DNA of 64,000 bases from Epilithonimonas tenax DSM 16811 (GTDB lineage: Bacteria > Bacteroidota > Bacteroidia > Flavobacteriales > Weeksellaceae): contig NZ_AUAA01000011.1 of the NCBI RefSeq assembly GCF_000428485.1, positions 1-64,000 of the forward strand, given 5' to 3'. Positions 41,010 to 50,521 of this stretch are shown piece after piece (the stretch's first letter is position 1; every line of letters starts with the position of its first letter). Below the pieces are notes generated by a model. The model ran no database searches and was not told the DNA's origin. It saw nothing but the letters and a program-made list of their open reading frames with translations. Position numbers and translations under genes: made by a program.

Positions 41010-42392
41010 TTACAATCCAAATAGTCTTGCAAACAGATCTGGGACAATGCCCATAGATACCAAAGCTATAACGATGGATACAGAGACGATTTTGTAAGTG
41101 ATACTTGCTCTCTCTGTATTTTGGAAGTGGTCTTCTTTGTAGAAAAACATGGCGATGATGAGTTTCAAATAGTAAGCGATACTCAATGCGGAACCTAGAA
41201 CGGCGATTAAAACCAAAAATTCTGAATGTCCGCTGATCACCTGATTGAAAATTCCTAGTTTTCCGATGAAACCAGCTGTCAAAGGAATACCAGCCATTGA
41301 TAACATAGAAACTGTGGAGACTACTGCCAGGACTGGTTCTTTTTTACCTAATCCGTTGAATGCTGTAAAAGATGTTTCTTTTTTGATCTTCTCTACCCAA
41401 ATCAAACTGATGAATACGCCAACGGTTGCCAATGAGTAAGCGAATAAATAATATCCTAAAATGTAAGTAGAGAAATTATTGATCCCAAAAAATATCAAAG
41501 CGATGTACCCGGCATGGGAAACGGAAGAGTAGGCGAGCATCCTTTTCGCATTGGTCTGTACCAATCCCATCACGTTGGCCAACAGTAAAGTCAAAATGAT
41601 GAATACGCCCAAAACATTGATCCAATCGCCGGCAATACCGTTGAAGGCAATCGTCATCAATTTGAACAGTGCAAAGAATCCTGAGATCTTAACCACGGAT
41701 GCCATAAAAGCGGTAATCAATGAAGGGGAACCTTGATAAACATCCGGACTCCACATATGGAACGGTGCCAATGACACTTTGAATGCCAATGCGCACAGCA
41801 TCAGTATAGCGCCCATAATCAGCATTAGATTCTTTGGATTGTTGATGGCGAAGTCGTGGATCGTGTAAAGGTCAAAACTGCCTGTGCTACCATACACCAA
41901 TGCCACTCCGAATAATAAGAATCCCGTTGCAAAGGCGCCCAGAAGGAAATATTTCATAGATGCCTCTGTGGAACGCAAATCTGTCTTGTCTGCTCCTGCC
42001 ATCACATATAAGGGAATGGATAGGATTTCGATTCCTAAGAATAAGGTGACAAGGTTTTGGAATCCGAATAGGACGACGCCGCCACAAAGTGCAAAAAGCA
42101 TCAAGGCGTATAATTCTGACTGGTGGCTCCTGTGGTTGCTGAATGCAAAGCCGCCCAAAAAGAATATGAGTAAAGTGACAACGACTGCAATCTTGGTGAA
42201 GAGAGCAGCATTGTTCCCGTATTCATACATCGATCTGTACTGAGCGAAAAATTCGCATTCCGGAAGAAAACTGATATATAAACCAATCATCAATCCTGCG
42301 ATCCCAATATATCTTGCGTATTTTCCTTTCTCGAAAACACCCGAGAATAATACAAGAATTGCTGTAAGGAATAAAACTATTAAAACACTCAT
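41010..42392 (-). CDS. nuoN: NADH-quinone oxidoreductase subunit N
   Basis: 460-residue antiporter-like membrane subunit of complex I (proton channel), last gene of the operon. The conserved helix 4/5 segment is GIEILSIPLYVMAGADK; KVSLAPFHMWSPDVYQGSP and VSHAGYIALIFFG are also diagnostic. 14 helices are expected. Spacer of 91 bases to nuoM. Confidence 0.95.
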   Translation of the reverse strand: MSVLIVLFLTAILVLFSGVFEKGKYARYIGIAGLMIGLYISFLPECEFFAQYRSMYEYGNNAALFTKIAVVVTLLIFFLGGFAFSNHRSHQSELYALMLFALCGGVVLFGFQNLVTLFLGIEILSIPLYVMAGADKTDLRSTEASMKYFLLGAFATGFLLFGVALVYGSTGSFDLYTIHDFAINNPKNLMLIMGAILMLCALAFKVSLAPFHMWSPDVYQGSPSLITAFMASVVKISGFFALFKLMTIAFNGIAGDWINVLGVFIILTLLLANVMGLVQTNAKRMLAYSSVSHAGYIALIFFGINNFSTYILGYYLFAYSLATVGVFISLIWVEKIKKETSFTAFNGLGKKEPVLAVVSTVSMLSMAGIPLTAGFIGKLGIFNQVISGHSEFLVLIAVLGSALSIAYYLKLIIAMFFYKEDHFQNTERASITYKIVSVSIVIALVSMGIVPDLFARLFGL

Positions 42393-42483
42393 TTCTTTTA
42401 TTTGTTTCGTCGGAACTCGGAAATCCGATGTCCGTTTTGAATTTGATTATTTATTTTAATTTAATATCTCAATCAGGATATTA

Positions 42484-43977
42484 TTAATTGATCATTGATG
42501 AGTAGATAAATCTCACGGAGCTCGTTACCATTTCTATAACCGGCTGCGGATATACACCCAAAGCTAGTACAAATACTGCTAAACTTGACAGTACTGAAAA
42601 CTCGACAGTGCTAAGGTCTTTCGTGGTTGCAAGAACAGCGTCGTCACCTTTTCCAAACATTGCTTTTCCGTAAAATCTCAGCATATAAGCTGCAGCAAGG
42701 ATTAATGTTAATCCACCCATTACAGACATGATAAAGTTATAATCATAAACAGATTTTAGTAAGATGAATTCTCCTATGAATCCGTTGGTCAGTGGAACTC
42801 CTGTTGCACCCAATAAGATGATCATAAACAAGATGGCAAACTTAGGAGCGACTTTCGCCAAACCACCCATTTTTCTAATGTCTCTGGTTTTGAATCTTTT
42901 ATAAAGAATATCTGCACAGTAGAATAGGCCTACCACGTTGATCCCATGAGCAAAACTTTGGATCATGGCGCCTTGTCCTCCTTCAAAAGTCAAACCTGTT
43001 CTCATTGTAACGACTGCGGAGGAAAAAATACCAGCGACTATGAGTCCAACGTGGGAAAGAGATGAAAAAGCGATCAATCGTTTGCTGTCTGTAGAGATCA
43101 TTGCGATCAAAGCACCATAGATGATGCCTATGACAGAAAGTATGATTACGATTTCTCCGGAAATCCCGCCAATGGCTAATGGTGTGATTGGTAACAGATA
43201 TCTCAAAACGCCGTAAACAGCCATCTTCAGCATAATGCCTGATAGCAGCATCGATCCTTGCGTAGGAGAGTAGGTGTAAGTATCTGGCTGCCAAGTATGA
43301 AAAGGGAAGACTGGCAACTTGACTGCGAAAGCAAAGAAGATAAACCAGAAGATCACATTCTGCTCGTTGATATTAAGGTCTGCATTATACAGATCTGTCA
43401 AAGCAAAAGATGCTGCGTGGTTGTAAACATAGATCAAACCGATCAACATAAACAACGATCCCACGAAGGTATAAACAAAGAATTTCGTCGTGAATTTGAT
43501 TCTCTTATCTTCCTGTCCCCAGATTCCTGCAATGAGCCAGATTGGAATTAATGTGACTTCCCAGAAGATGTAGAATAACAGGCCATCCAAGGAAGTGAAA
43601 ACACCCAACAATCCGAATTGCATTAATAAAATCAGTGCGTAGAAAGAAGCAGGATAACCTTTTGCTTCATTGTAAGAAGACAAAACGATTAGTGGAACCA
43701 AGATGTTCGTTAATAAAACCATCAGCATACTCATTCCATCAACCCCGAAATTCAGACTACTTTTGATGTAGCTGGACCAAGGATAAGTGATTTCGTATTG
43801 CAATGGCGCATCAACAGTCGGATTGAAATCGAAATTCCCCAACATATAAAATGCTAAAAACATCTGTGCAAGAGCAAAAGCCAAAGCAACATATTTACTG
43901 GAAGCATTTTTCCAGAAAAAGAGCAAACCCGAACCTACAAGAGGTAACAGTAATAATGTTAATAGTAAATAAGACAT
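42484..43977 (-). CDS. nuoM: NADH-quinone oxidoreductase subunit M
   Basis: 497-residue antiporter-like proton-pumping subunit. FYIFWEVTLIPIWLIAGIWG contains the key Glu of helix 5; KLPVFPFHTWQPDTYTYSPT and SSLSHVGLIVAGIF are the other signatures. Seven bases from nuoL. Confidence 0.96.
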   Translation of the reverse strand: MSYLLLTLLLLPLVGSGLLFFWKNASSKYVALAFALAQMFLAFYMLGNFDFNPTVDAPLQYEITYPWSSYIKSSLNFGVDGMSMLMVLLTNILVPLIVLSSYNEAKGYPASFYALILLMQFGLLGVFTSLDGLLFYIFWEVTLIPIWLIAGIWGQEDKRIKFTTKFFVYTFVGSLFMLIGLIYVYNHAASFALTDLYNADLNINEQNVIFWFIFFAFAVKLPVFPFHTWQPDTYTYSPTQGSMLLSGIMLKMAVYGVLRYLLPITPLAIGGISGEIVIILSVIGIIYGALIAMISTDSKRLIAFSSLSHVGLIVAGIFSSAVVTMRTGLTFEGGQGAMIQSFAHGINVVGLFYCADILYKRFKTRDIRKMGGLAKVAPKFAILFMIILLGATGVPLTNGFIGEFILLKSVYDYNFIMSVMGGLTLILAAAYMLRFYGKAMFGKGDDAVLATTKDLSTVEFSVLSSLAVFVLALGVYPQPVIEMVTSSVRFIYSSMIN

Positions 43978-43984
43978 TATCTAT

Positions 43985-45898
43985 TTATTTCAATAAAAAG
44001 TTAACAATTAATACGATACCTACAGCCAACGACATAATTAGCACATAGTTTTCTACATTTCCGTTCTGAAGGCGTTTTGCCGCTCTTCCGGAATCTGCGG
44101 CGCCTAATCCTATGAAATTCACGATAGGATCCAGAATTGCTTTGTCAAACATCGCTGCTGCTTTACCAGCTTCTTCGAAAGGTCTTACGATGCACGCATT
44201 GTAGATTTCATCAACAAATAATTTTCTTGCTGATAGTTTTTCCCAACCTGTATAGCTTTCTTCCGGAAGTGCTCTTTTCTGTTTTTTCACATAAGTGTTT
44301 CTAACAAAGAACCAAACTGTAAAGAACATCAGTACCGTTGCTCCCAAAAGAATCATTTCTGTATTGAAATTGACTCCGGAAAGTGTATTTTCCATCTGTT
44401 TGAAACTCTCCTCTGTCAAAACAGGTTCCAGCCATTTCATTAATTTAGAGTAATGACCGTGTCCGATGAAGTGAGGAAGATTGATAAAACCTCCGATTAC
44501 TGAAAGGATTGCCAATACAATTAATGGTAAAGTCATACTTGCAGGACTCTCATGCAAATGGTGTTTTTGGTCTTCTGTACCTCTGAATTCTCCATGGAAA
44601 GTCAAATAGTACAATCTGAACATATAAGTAGCCGTAATAGCTGCCAGAACAAATAGCATCACCCAATAAATTGGATTTTTAGCGAAAGCTGCTACAAGAA
44701 TTTCGTCTTTAGAAATCATCCCTGATAACAATGGGAATCCTGAGATTGCCAAGGTTCCGATCAGGAAAGTGATGTGTGTAATGGGAATATATTTTTTCAG
44801 TCCGCCCATAAAACGCATATCCTGCTCATTGCTCATTGCGTGGATGACAGAACCAGCTCCTAAGAATAATAAAGCTTTGAAGAAAGCGTGCGTCATCACG
44901 TGGAACATTGCTGTAGAATAAGCGCCCAGACCTAAAGCGATGAACATAAATCCAAGTTGAGAAACTGTAGAATATGCCAATACTTTTTTGATATCATTTT
45001 GACGAAGTGCGTAGAAACCTGCTAATGCTGCGGTCAAGAATCCTATTAACAAAATCCCATCCTGAACTGTAGGTGCAAGGACAAACAAGAAGTTGGATCT
45101 TACTACCAGATAAACACCCGCTGTCACCATCGTAGCTGCGTGGATCAAAGCGGAAACCGGCGTTGGACCAGCCATTGCATCAGGTAACCAGGTGTATAAA
45201 GGAACCTGCGCAGATTTACCAGTTGCTCCTATGAACAAACAAGCTGTGATAAAAATAATTGGTGTTCCGTCCAGCTCAAAGCTTGAAGCGTTTTGAGCTA
45301 CAGAAAGATAATCGATGGCATTGACCTGAGCAGCAATGGCGAAGATCGCGATCAGTAATCCAAGGTCGCCAATACGGTTCATAATGAAAGCTTTTCTTGC
45401 TGCTTTTCCATAGTCTTCATTGGTATACCAGAATCCGATCAATAGATAAGAACAAAGTCCTGCACCTTCCCAACCGATAAACAAGATCAGATAATTGCTT
45501 CCTAATACCAAAAGCAACATAGAGAAAATGAATAGATTAAGGTAAGTGAAGAATTTATAAAAACCAGGGTCGTGACTCATATAACCAATAGAGTAGAGAT
45601 GGATCAGTGATCCGATGCCGGTGATAATCATGACCATCATTAATGACAGCTGATCTACCTGAAATCCGAAATTGATCTGGATCCCATTCACTCTGAACCA
45701 TTCGAATGCTTTGATGACAATGGGTCCACTTTCGTTTTTGAATCCAAAAAATATACTTGTTGTGATAACAAACGAAGCAAAAACTACCAATGTCGCCAAT
45801 CCTCCAACAAGCATCTTCGGAAGTTTTTTCCCGAAAAGTCCATTGATGAGAAATCCAACTAAAGGTAAAAGTACAATCGCGTAAACTAAATTTTCCAT
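43985..45898 (-). CDS. nuoL: NADH-quinone oxidoreductase subunit L
   Basis: 637 residues, the distal antiporter-like subunit with the long lateral C-terminal helix. LFIGWEGAGLCSYLLIGFWY, SAQVPLYTWLPDAMAGPTP and STVSQLGFMFIALGLG identify it. The C-terminal amphipathic part contains SYTGWEKLSARKLFVDEIY. Eight bases from nuoK. Confidence 0.97.
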   Translation of the reverse strand: MENLVYAIVLLPLVGFLINGLFGKKLPKMLVGGLATLVVFASFVITTSIFFGFKNESGPIVIKAFEWFRVNGIQINFGFQVDQLSLMMVMIITGIGSLIHLYSIGYMSHDPGFYKFFTYLNLFIFSMLLLVLGSNYLILFIGWEGAGLCSYLLIGFWYTNEDYGKAARKAFIMNRIGDLGLLIAIFAIAAQVNAIDYLSVAQNASSFELDGTPIIFITACLFIGATGKSAQVPLYTWLPDAMAGPTPVSALIHAATMVTAGVYLVVRSNFLFVLAPTVQDGILLIGFLTAALAGFYALRQNDIKKVLAYSTVSQLGFMFIALGLGAYSTAMFHVMTHAFFKALLFLGAGSVIHAMSNEQDMRFMGGLKKYIPITHITFLIGTLAISGFPLLSGMISKDEILVAAFAKNPIYWVMLFVLAAITATYMFRLYYLTFHGEFRGTEDQKHHLHESPASMTLPLIVLAILSVIGGFINLPHFIGHGHYSKLMKWLEPVLTEESFKQMENTLSGVNFNTEMILLGATVLMFFTVWFFVRNTYVKKQKRALPEESYTGWEKLSARKLFVDEIYNACIVRPFEEAGKAAAMFDKAILDPIVNFIGLGAADSGRAAKRLQNGNVENYVLIMSLAVGIVLIVNFLLK

Positions 45899-45906
45899 TC
45901 CTTTTA

Positions 45907-46239
45907 TTATCCTCTTAATTTATTAAAAATACTTACGTCCACAGATTTGGTATTTCTGTACATCATTGCAATAATTGCCAATCCTACAGCTACTTCTGCT
46001 GCGGCAACCACCATGATGAAGAACACCAAAAGTTGTCCGTTGCCATCACCTTTATAAGCAGAAAATGCTGCCAGTAAAAGATTCACGGAATTAAGCATCA
46101 ATTCTACACATCCTAATATCACAATGGCATTTTTACGAAGCAAAACTCCCAAAACACCAAGACAAAACATAATCGTACATAGAATAATAAAATATTCCAA
46201 TGGTACATGTTGTATAAATGTATTTACATCTCCTCCCAT
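45907..46239 (-). CDS. nuoK: NADH-quinone oxidoreductase subunit K
   Basis: 110 residues from ATG 46239, three helices. Glutamates needed for proton transfer are in CVELMLNSVNL and in VVAAAEVAVGLAI. The frame to 46278 is rejected because it would overlap nuoJ. Four bases separate it from nuoJ. Confidence 0.95.
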   Translation of the reverse strand: MGGDVNTFIQHVPLEYFIILCTIMFCLGVLGVLLRKNAIVILGCVELMLNSVNLLLAAFSAYKGDGNGQLLVFFIMVVAAAEVAVGLAIIAMMYRNTKSVDVSIFNKLRG

Positions 46240-46243
46240 AATC

Positions 46244-46741
46244 TTATAAATCTTTTTTACCGATGAGAACAGCGCCAACGATTCCTGCTAAAATAAGAAT
46301 CGAAGCCAGTTCAAATGGCAATACATATTCGTTAAACAATAATCTTCCCAGATTTTTGGTCAAACCAACCGAGTGGTCGATGTTGTCTGCAGCTGTTGTG
46401 TTTCCAGAAAGTCCTTTGTAAGCACCTAACATTCCTACAAACAAGATACAAACCGAGAAGATCCCGATGAACTTTGGAAGCTTGTCTTTTTTGCTTTCGT
46501 CTTCTTTATTAAGATTCAACATCATTAATATATAAAGGAACAATACCATAATTGCACCTGTATAAACGATGATTTGAACGATACCTAAGAACTGGGCATT
46601 AAGAAGAATGTACATCCCGGCGATGGAAAACATCGTCACAATCAGTGAAAGGATCGCGTACAAAGGATTTCTTGCAAATACGAAATAAACGGCACTTGCT
46701 ATGGCTAAAAACGCGACGATAAAAAATAAAATCTGATCCAT
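46244..46741 (-). CDS. nuoJ: NADH-quinone oxidoreductase subunit J
   Basis: 165 residues, five helices. The pi-bulge helix 3 region is QIIVYTGAIMVLFLYILMML. Its ATG shares one base with the nuoI stop, indicating tight coupling. Confidence 0.95.
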   Translation of the reverse strand: MDQILFFIVAFLAIASAVYFVFARNPLYAILSLIVTMFSIAGMYILLNAQFLGIVQIIVYTGAIMVLFLYILMMLNLNKEDESKKDKLPKFIGIFSVCILFVGMLGAYKGLSGNTTAADNIDHSVGLTKNLGRLLFNEYVLPFELASILILAGIVGAVLIGKKDL

Positions 46742-47298
46742 TATTTTACTGCATTTTTTTGTTTCTCAGATTGTCTTTCTGTGATGTCAATCCTTGCATT
46801 AATTTTCTCCACCAATTTATCTTTTCCGTAGATGAAAGAATTTCTGTTTTGTTCCACATCCACCAATCTGTCTGTTAAGTAGATGGCAGATTTTGGACAA
46901 GCCTCTTCACACATTCCGCAGAAGATGCATCTCAACATGTTGATCTCGTAGATCTCAGCATATTTCTCTTCACGGTAAAGATCTTTTTCTTCTTTTTTTC
47001 TTTCGCCGGCTGTCATGGTGATGGCTTCTGCAGGGCAAGCCACTGCACAAAGTCCGCAGGCGGTGCATCTTTCTCTGCCTTCTTCGTCTCGCTTCAAAAC
47101 GTGTTGGCCTCTCCAGATTTCTGCTCTAGGTTTCTGAACCTCAGGATAAGAATATACCGCAGGCGCACCCTTCATCACGGTTCTTACAGCGTGCTTAAAA
47201 GTGATTCCCATCCCTTTGAATATCGCAGGTAAGTAGATCTTTTCGCCCAAGGTCATTTCTTTATTGGAAACAACTTTTGATCTGTTGGTAAGTTTCAT
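46741..47298 (-). CDS. nuoI: NADH-quinone oxidoreductase subunit I
   Basis: 185-residue ferredoxin-like subunit carrying clusters N6a and N6b. Two CxxCxxCxxxCP motifs: CTACGLCAVACP and CIFCGMCEEACP. An N-terminal amphipathic helix (KGMGITFKHAVRTV) docks on the membrane arm. Confidence 0.96.
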   Translation of the reverse strand: MKLTNRSKVVSNKEMTLGEKIYLPAIFKGMGITFKHAVRTVMKGAPAVYSYPEVQKPRAEIWRGQHVLKRDEEGRERCTACGLCAVACPAEAITMTAGERKKEEKDLYREEKYAEIYEINMLRCIFCGMCEEACPKSAIYLTDRLVDVEQNRNSFIYGKDKLVEKINARIDITERQSEKQKNAVK

Positions 47299-47300
47299 TT

Positions 47301-47339
47301 ATGATAGATATTAGATGTTAGACATTAGATCTTAGACCG
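47301..47339. repeat. Short tandem repeat spacer, nuoH-nuoI
   Basis: Degenerate units of TTAGA plus 3-4 bases: ATTAGATGTTAGACATTAGA followed by TCTTAGACC. Confidence 0.55.
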
Positions 47340-47372
47340 TTCTTGTCCTATATCTTTAATTATTATTCAATT

Positions 47373-48437
47373 TTAATTTCCAAATGCTAAGATCACAGCA
47401 CCTGTGATCATGAGATTGATCAGTGCCAAAGGAATCAAAGTTTTCCATCCAAGGTGCATCAACTGATCATATCTAAATCTCGGAAGGGTCCATCTGATCC
47501 ACATAAAGATCAAGATTCCAATGATTGTTTTTACTAAGAAAGCGACTATACTCAATATGCCCGCTGCATTTTCCCCCCAATTGTGAGTCACCCAATCTAT
47601 TCCAGGATAGTTGTACCCTCCGAAGAATAGAACGACCATAAATGCATTGGAAATAAACATATTCACATATTCCCCAAACATATAAAGACCCAATTTCATA
47701 GATGAATATTCGGTAGAGTAGCCGGTTACCAATTCAGATTCACATTCTGGCAAATCGAAAGGATGACGGTTGGTCTCTGCCATGGCCGCTATGAAAAATA
47801 TGAGGAAAGCCAACGGTTGGTAGAGAATATTCCAGTTGATCCCGGAAATTGAAGGGATAAATCCCCATATTTTTCCGGTGGTTTGGGTCTCCGTAATGAC
47901 TTTAAGATCAAGGCTTCCCGACATCATAATGATGGAAAGCAGTGCCAATCCCATTGCCAGCTCGTATGAGATCATCTGGGAAGAAGCTCTGATTGCACCC
48001 AACAAAGAATATTTGTTATTGGAAGCCCAACCTCCGATCATAATGCCGTAAACGCCGATGGAGGCCATTCCGATGATGAATAAAACACCAACATCAATAT
48101 TAGCGACCTGTAGGTCATAAGAAACGCCTCCGAAATTCAATGTTTTGCCCCACGGAATTACAGCGCCTGTAATCAATGAAATAAACATGACCAACGATGG
48201 TCCTAATATAAAGAGGAACTTTTCAGCGTGCTCCGGTGTAAAATCTTCTTTGAAGAAAAATTTACCACCATCTGCCAGAGGCTGCAACAGTCCGAAAGGT
48301 CCTGCTCTGTTGGGCCCAATCCTGTCCTGCATGATGGACGCTACTTTTCGTTCTGCCCAAGTAGAGTAGGCAGCAACAGTAAGTGCCAAAAGGAAAAGAG
48401 CAAGTACTAGTATGATTTTAAAAGTCAGTAATTCCAT
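47373..48437 (-). CDS. nuoH: NADH-quinone oxidoreductase subunit H
   Basis: 354-residue membrane subunit at the quinone site, linking the arms of complex I. ERKVASIMQDRIGPNRAGP is the invariant N-terminal loop, with DLPECESELVTGY and IRWTLPRFRYDQLMHLGWK further on. Eight helices. Confidence 0.97.
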   Translation of the reverse strand: MELLTFKIILVLALFLLALTVAAYSTWAERKVASIMQDRIGPNRAGPFGLLQPLADGGKFFFKEDFTPEHAEKFLFILGPSLVMFISLITGAVIPWGKTLNFGGVSYDLQVANIDVGVLFIIGMASIGVYGIMIGGWASNNKYSLLGAIRASSQMISYELAMGLALLSIIMMSGSLDLKVITETQTTGKIWGFIPSISGINWNILYQPLAFLIFFIAAMAETNRHPFDLPECESELVTGYSTEYSSMKLGLYMFGEYVNMFISNAFMVVLFFGGYNYPGIDWVTHNWGENAAGILSIVAFLVKTIIGILIFMWIRWTLPRFRYDQLMHLGWKTLIPLALINLMITGAVILAFGN

Positions 48438-48496
48438 ATTTTAAAAGTTCAAAATTTAAAGTTCAATGTTTTGTAAAAGTTGAGTTTAAATTTTTG

Positions 48497-49516
48497 TTAA
48501 CTATCTAATTTTTCAATTTCTTTTTCGTCTAATACACCAATTTCTTTGGCATCAGGATTGTCTAAAACGTTGTAACTGTCTGTGTTTTTCTCATAATGAT
48601 TAAGAGAGATTACAGAATGTCTGTCGATATGTCTTGGACCTTCTATAGTCCAGAGCGCTGTGTCTTTTTTTTCAAAACGACACTCGTTACAGATCCAGTC
48701 TTCTACTTCGTCGTACTGGTCTTTTCTTGCCGTTACCCGGACAACTTCATCACCTTTCATCCAAACGACTGCTTTCCCGCTGCATTTGGTACAGGTACAA
48801 CTTGCGTTGTAAGGTTTTGTGAACCATACTCTGCTGGTGAATCTTGCTGTTCTGTCCGTCAATGCGCCAACTGGACAAACATCGATGACGTTTCCGATGA
48901 AATCATTGTCCAAAGCTTTGTTCAACATGGTAGAGATCTCTGCGTGGTCTCCTCTGTAAAGGATGCCGTGTTCTCTTTTTTCTGTCAATTGGTTCGCTGC
49001 CAATACACATCTTGCGCAAAGGATGCAACGGTTCATATTTAATTTGATATAAGGACCGATGTCGTCTGCTTCGTAGGTATTTCTCTCAAACTCCGTTCTG
49101 GTTTCCAGATTTCCGTGCTCGTAGCCAAGATCCTGAAGGTGACATTCTCCCGCCTGATCGCAAACTGGGCAATCCAAAGGGTGGTTTACCAAAAGGAATT
49201 CGGTCACCGCTTTTCTACCTTCTTGTGCTTTTTCGGAACTAAGGTTTTTCACTTCCATCCCGTCCATCACGCCAGTTCTGCAACTTGCGACTAACTTCGG
49301 CATTGGTCTCGGGTCTGCTTCGGAACCTTTGGAAACTTCTACCAAACACGTTCTGCATCGTCCTCCGCTGGTTTCCAGTTTGCTGTAATAACACATCGCT
49401 GGCGGCACAGATTTTCCACCGATTTGTCTTGCAGCTTCCAAAATAGAAGTGCCAGGCAAAACTTCAGTCGTCTGTCCGTCTATGGTCACTTTAAATTTTT
49501 TGACTTCTTCGCTCAT
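48497..49516 (-). CDS. nuoG: NADH-quinone oxidoreductase subunit G, short form
   Basis: 339 residues, against 700-900 in proteobacterial NuoG. It carries the N-terminal 2Fe-2S and 4Fe-4S modules: CYYSKLETSGGRCRTC (N1b), DCPVCDQAGECHLQ (N5), CILCARC and the later Cys (N4). Then comes only the first Mo-bisMGD-type 4Fe-4S domain (CTCTKC ... CNEC, N7-like), without the molybdopterin-like body. This short form is usual in flavobacteria. Peripheral arm; passes electrons from NuoEF. Confidence 0.94.
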   Translation of the reverse strand: MSEEVKKFKVTIDGQTTEVLPGTSILEAARQIGGKSVPPAMCYYSKLETSGGRCRTCLVEVSKGSEADPRPMPKLVASCRTGVMDGMEVKNLSSEKAQEGRKAVTEFLLVNHPLDCPVCDQAGECHLQDLGYEHGNLETRTEFERNTYEADDIGPYIKLNMNRCILCARCVLAANQLTEKREHGILYRGDHAEISTMLNKALDNDFIGNVIDVCPVGALTDRTARFTSRVWFTKPYNASCTCTKCSGKAVVWMKGDEVVRVTARKDQYDEVEDWICNECRFEKKDTALWTIEGPRHIDRHSVISLNHYEKNTDSYNVLDNPDAKEIGVLDEKEIEKLDS

Positions 49517-49618
49517 ATTTCAAGGTTTTAGATTTAAGATTTAGATTTTTAATAAAACCTTCGTCCTCAATCTTTTGTCAATTCTATTTATAATTTAAAA
49601 TATATCTGAGAGTATATT

Positions 49619-50503
49619 TTATTTCTTTAATTTTCTATTAAAAACGTATCCGATTCCAAAATTAACTTGGTAGAATACAAAGTCCTGAATGGCTTTATCA
49701 GGTTTATTATTAAGAGTGGTTTTGATATCTGGCATATTGATGTAACCAAACTTTCCTTCTACTCTTGCCATAATGTGATTCCAAAAAACAAGATTGATAC
49801 TTGATCTCGCATCCAATCCGAATCCTGCCAAATGGTATCTGTCGCTTCTTTCATTCCCGAATAATTTCACATTACTCTTCGGCATCAAAGCGCCAACACC
49901 ACCTCCGTAAGCCCAAAAGATATCGAAATTCTTTTTGCTTAACAGATTTTTGTACTTTTCCAGACCAACATTTACATAATTCAGTCCATCTGTATGTTCA
50001 AAGGTAAGGAATTGCTCATCAGCTAAATTAACCTGACCATTCTGAACCATTGCTGCATAAGTAGGATCTGAGATATTTCCTCTGAAATTTGCGATTTGAT
50101 TCTGATCCATCACATATTTCATATGATCCTGAGCAACAACCAGCGCTACATTATCTTTCAAGAAGTAAGCAAACCTAAAATTAAATTGAGGAATGGATAG
50201 TCTCGTTGGATCTATATATGCCATACTTAATTCTGATGGTCTGTCATGAGCAACTACATTATTCAATGTAAAATCATAGCCATTTCCTTTGAAACGAATA
50301 TCTGACTTGCTGAATCCAGCTCTGTTCCAACCCCAAAAAATGAACATTGTTCCTTTTTTGAAACTCTTCTTTTTATTAATTTGAGGTAATTCAAAAGAAT
50401 CAAAATAGTGACAAATTTGAGTTGTATCTTTTCCTAAACTTTGTCCAAAAACAAAATTCATCCCTATAAAAAACACAAAAATCAATTCAAAGAACTTCTT
50501 CAT
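49619..50503 (-). CDS. Outer membrane beta-barrel-like protein inside the nuo operon
   Basis: 294 residues with a clear signal peptide (FFELIFVFFIGMNFVFGQ, to about 21), then a charged stretch (NKKKSFKKG) and a long series of amphipathic strands (FWGWNRAGFS, FNFRFAYFL, VALVVAQDHMKY, FDIFWAYGGGVGALM, VNFGIGYVFNRK). The last strand ends in a typical barrel closing pattern. It is embedded co-directionally between nuoF (18 bases upstream) and nuoG (102 bases downstream). No complex I subunit looks like this and complex I is in the inner membrane, so the reason for the location is not evident. I do not recognise a named family. Confidence 0.82.
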   Translation of the reverse strand: MKKFFELIFVFFIGMNFVFGQSLGKDTTQICHYFDSFELPQINKKKSFKKGTMFIFWGWNRAGFSKSDIRFKGNGYDFTLNNVVAHDRPSELSMAYIDPTRLSIPQFNFRFAYFLKDNVALVVAQDHMKYVMDQNQIANFRGNISDPTYAAMVQNGQVNLADEQFLTFEHTDGLNYVNVGLEKYKNLLSKKNFDIFWAYGGGVGALMPKSNVKLFGNERSDRYHLAGFGLDARSSINLVFWNHIMARVEGKFGYINMPDIKTTLNNKPDKAIQDFVFYQVNFGIGYVFNRKLKK

Positions 50504-50521
50504 TATACTATCTTCTACTTC

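Noticed and set aside
48497-49516. NuoG regarded as truncated
   Set aside because: The short form ending after the N7-like domain is usual in flavobacteria, and the gene is intact with a natural stop.
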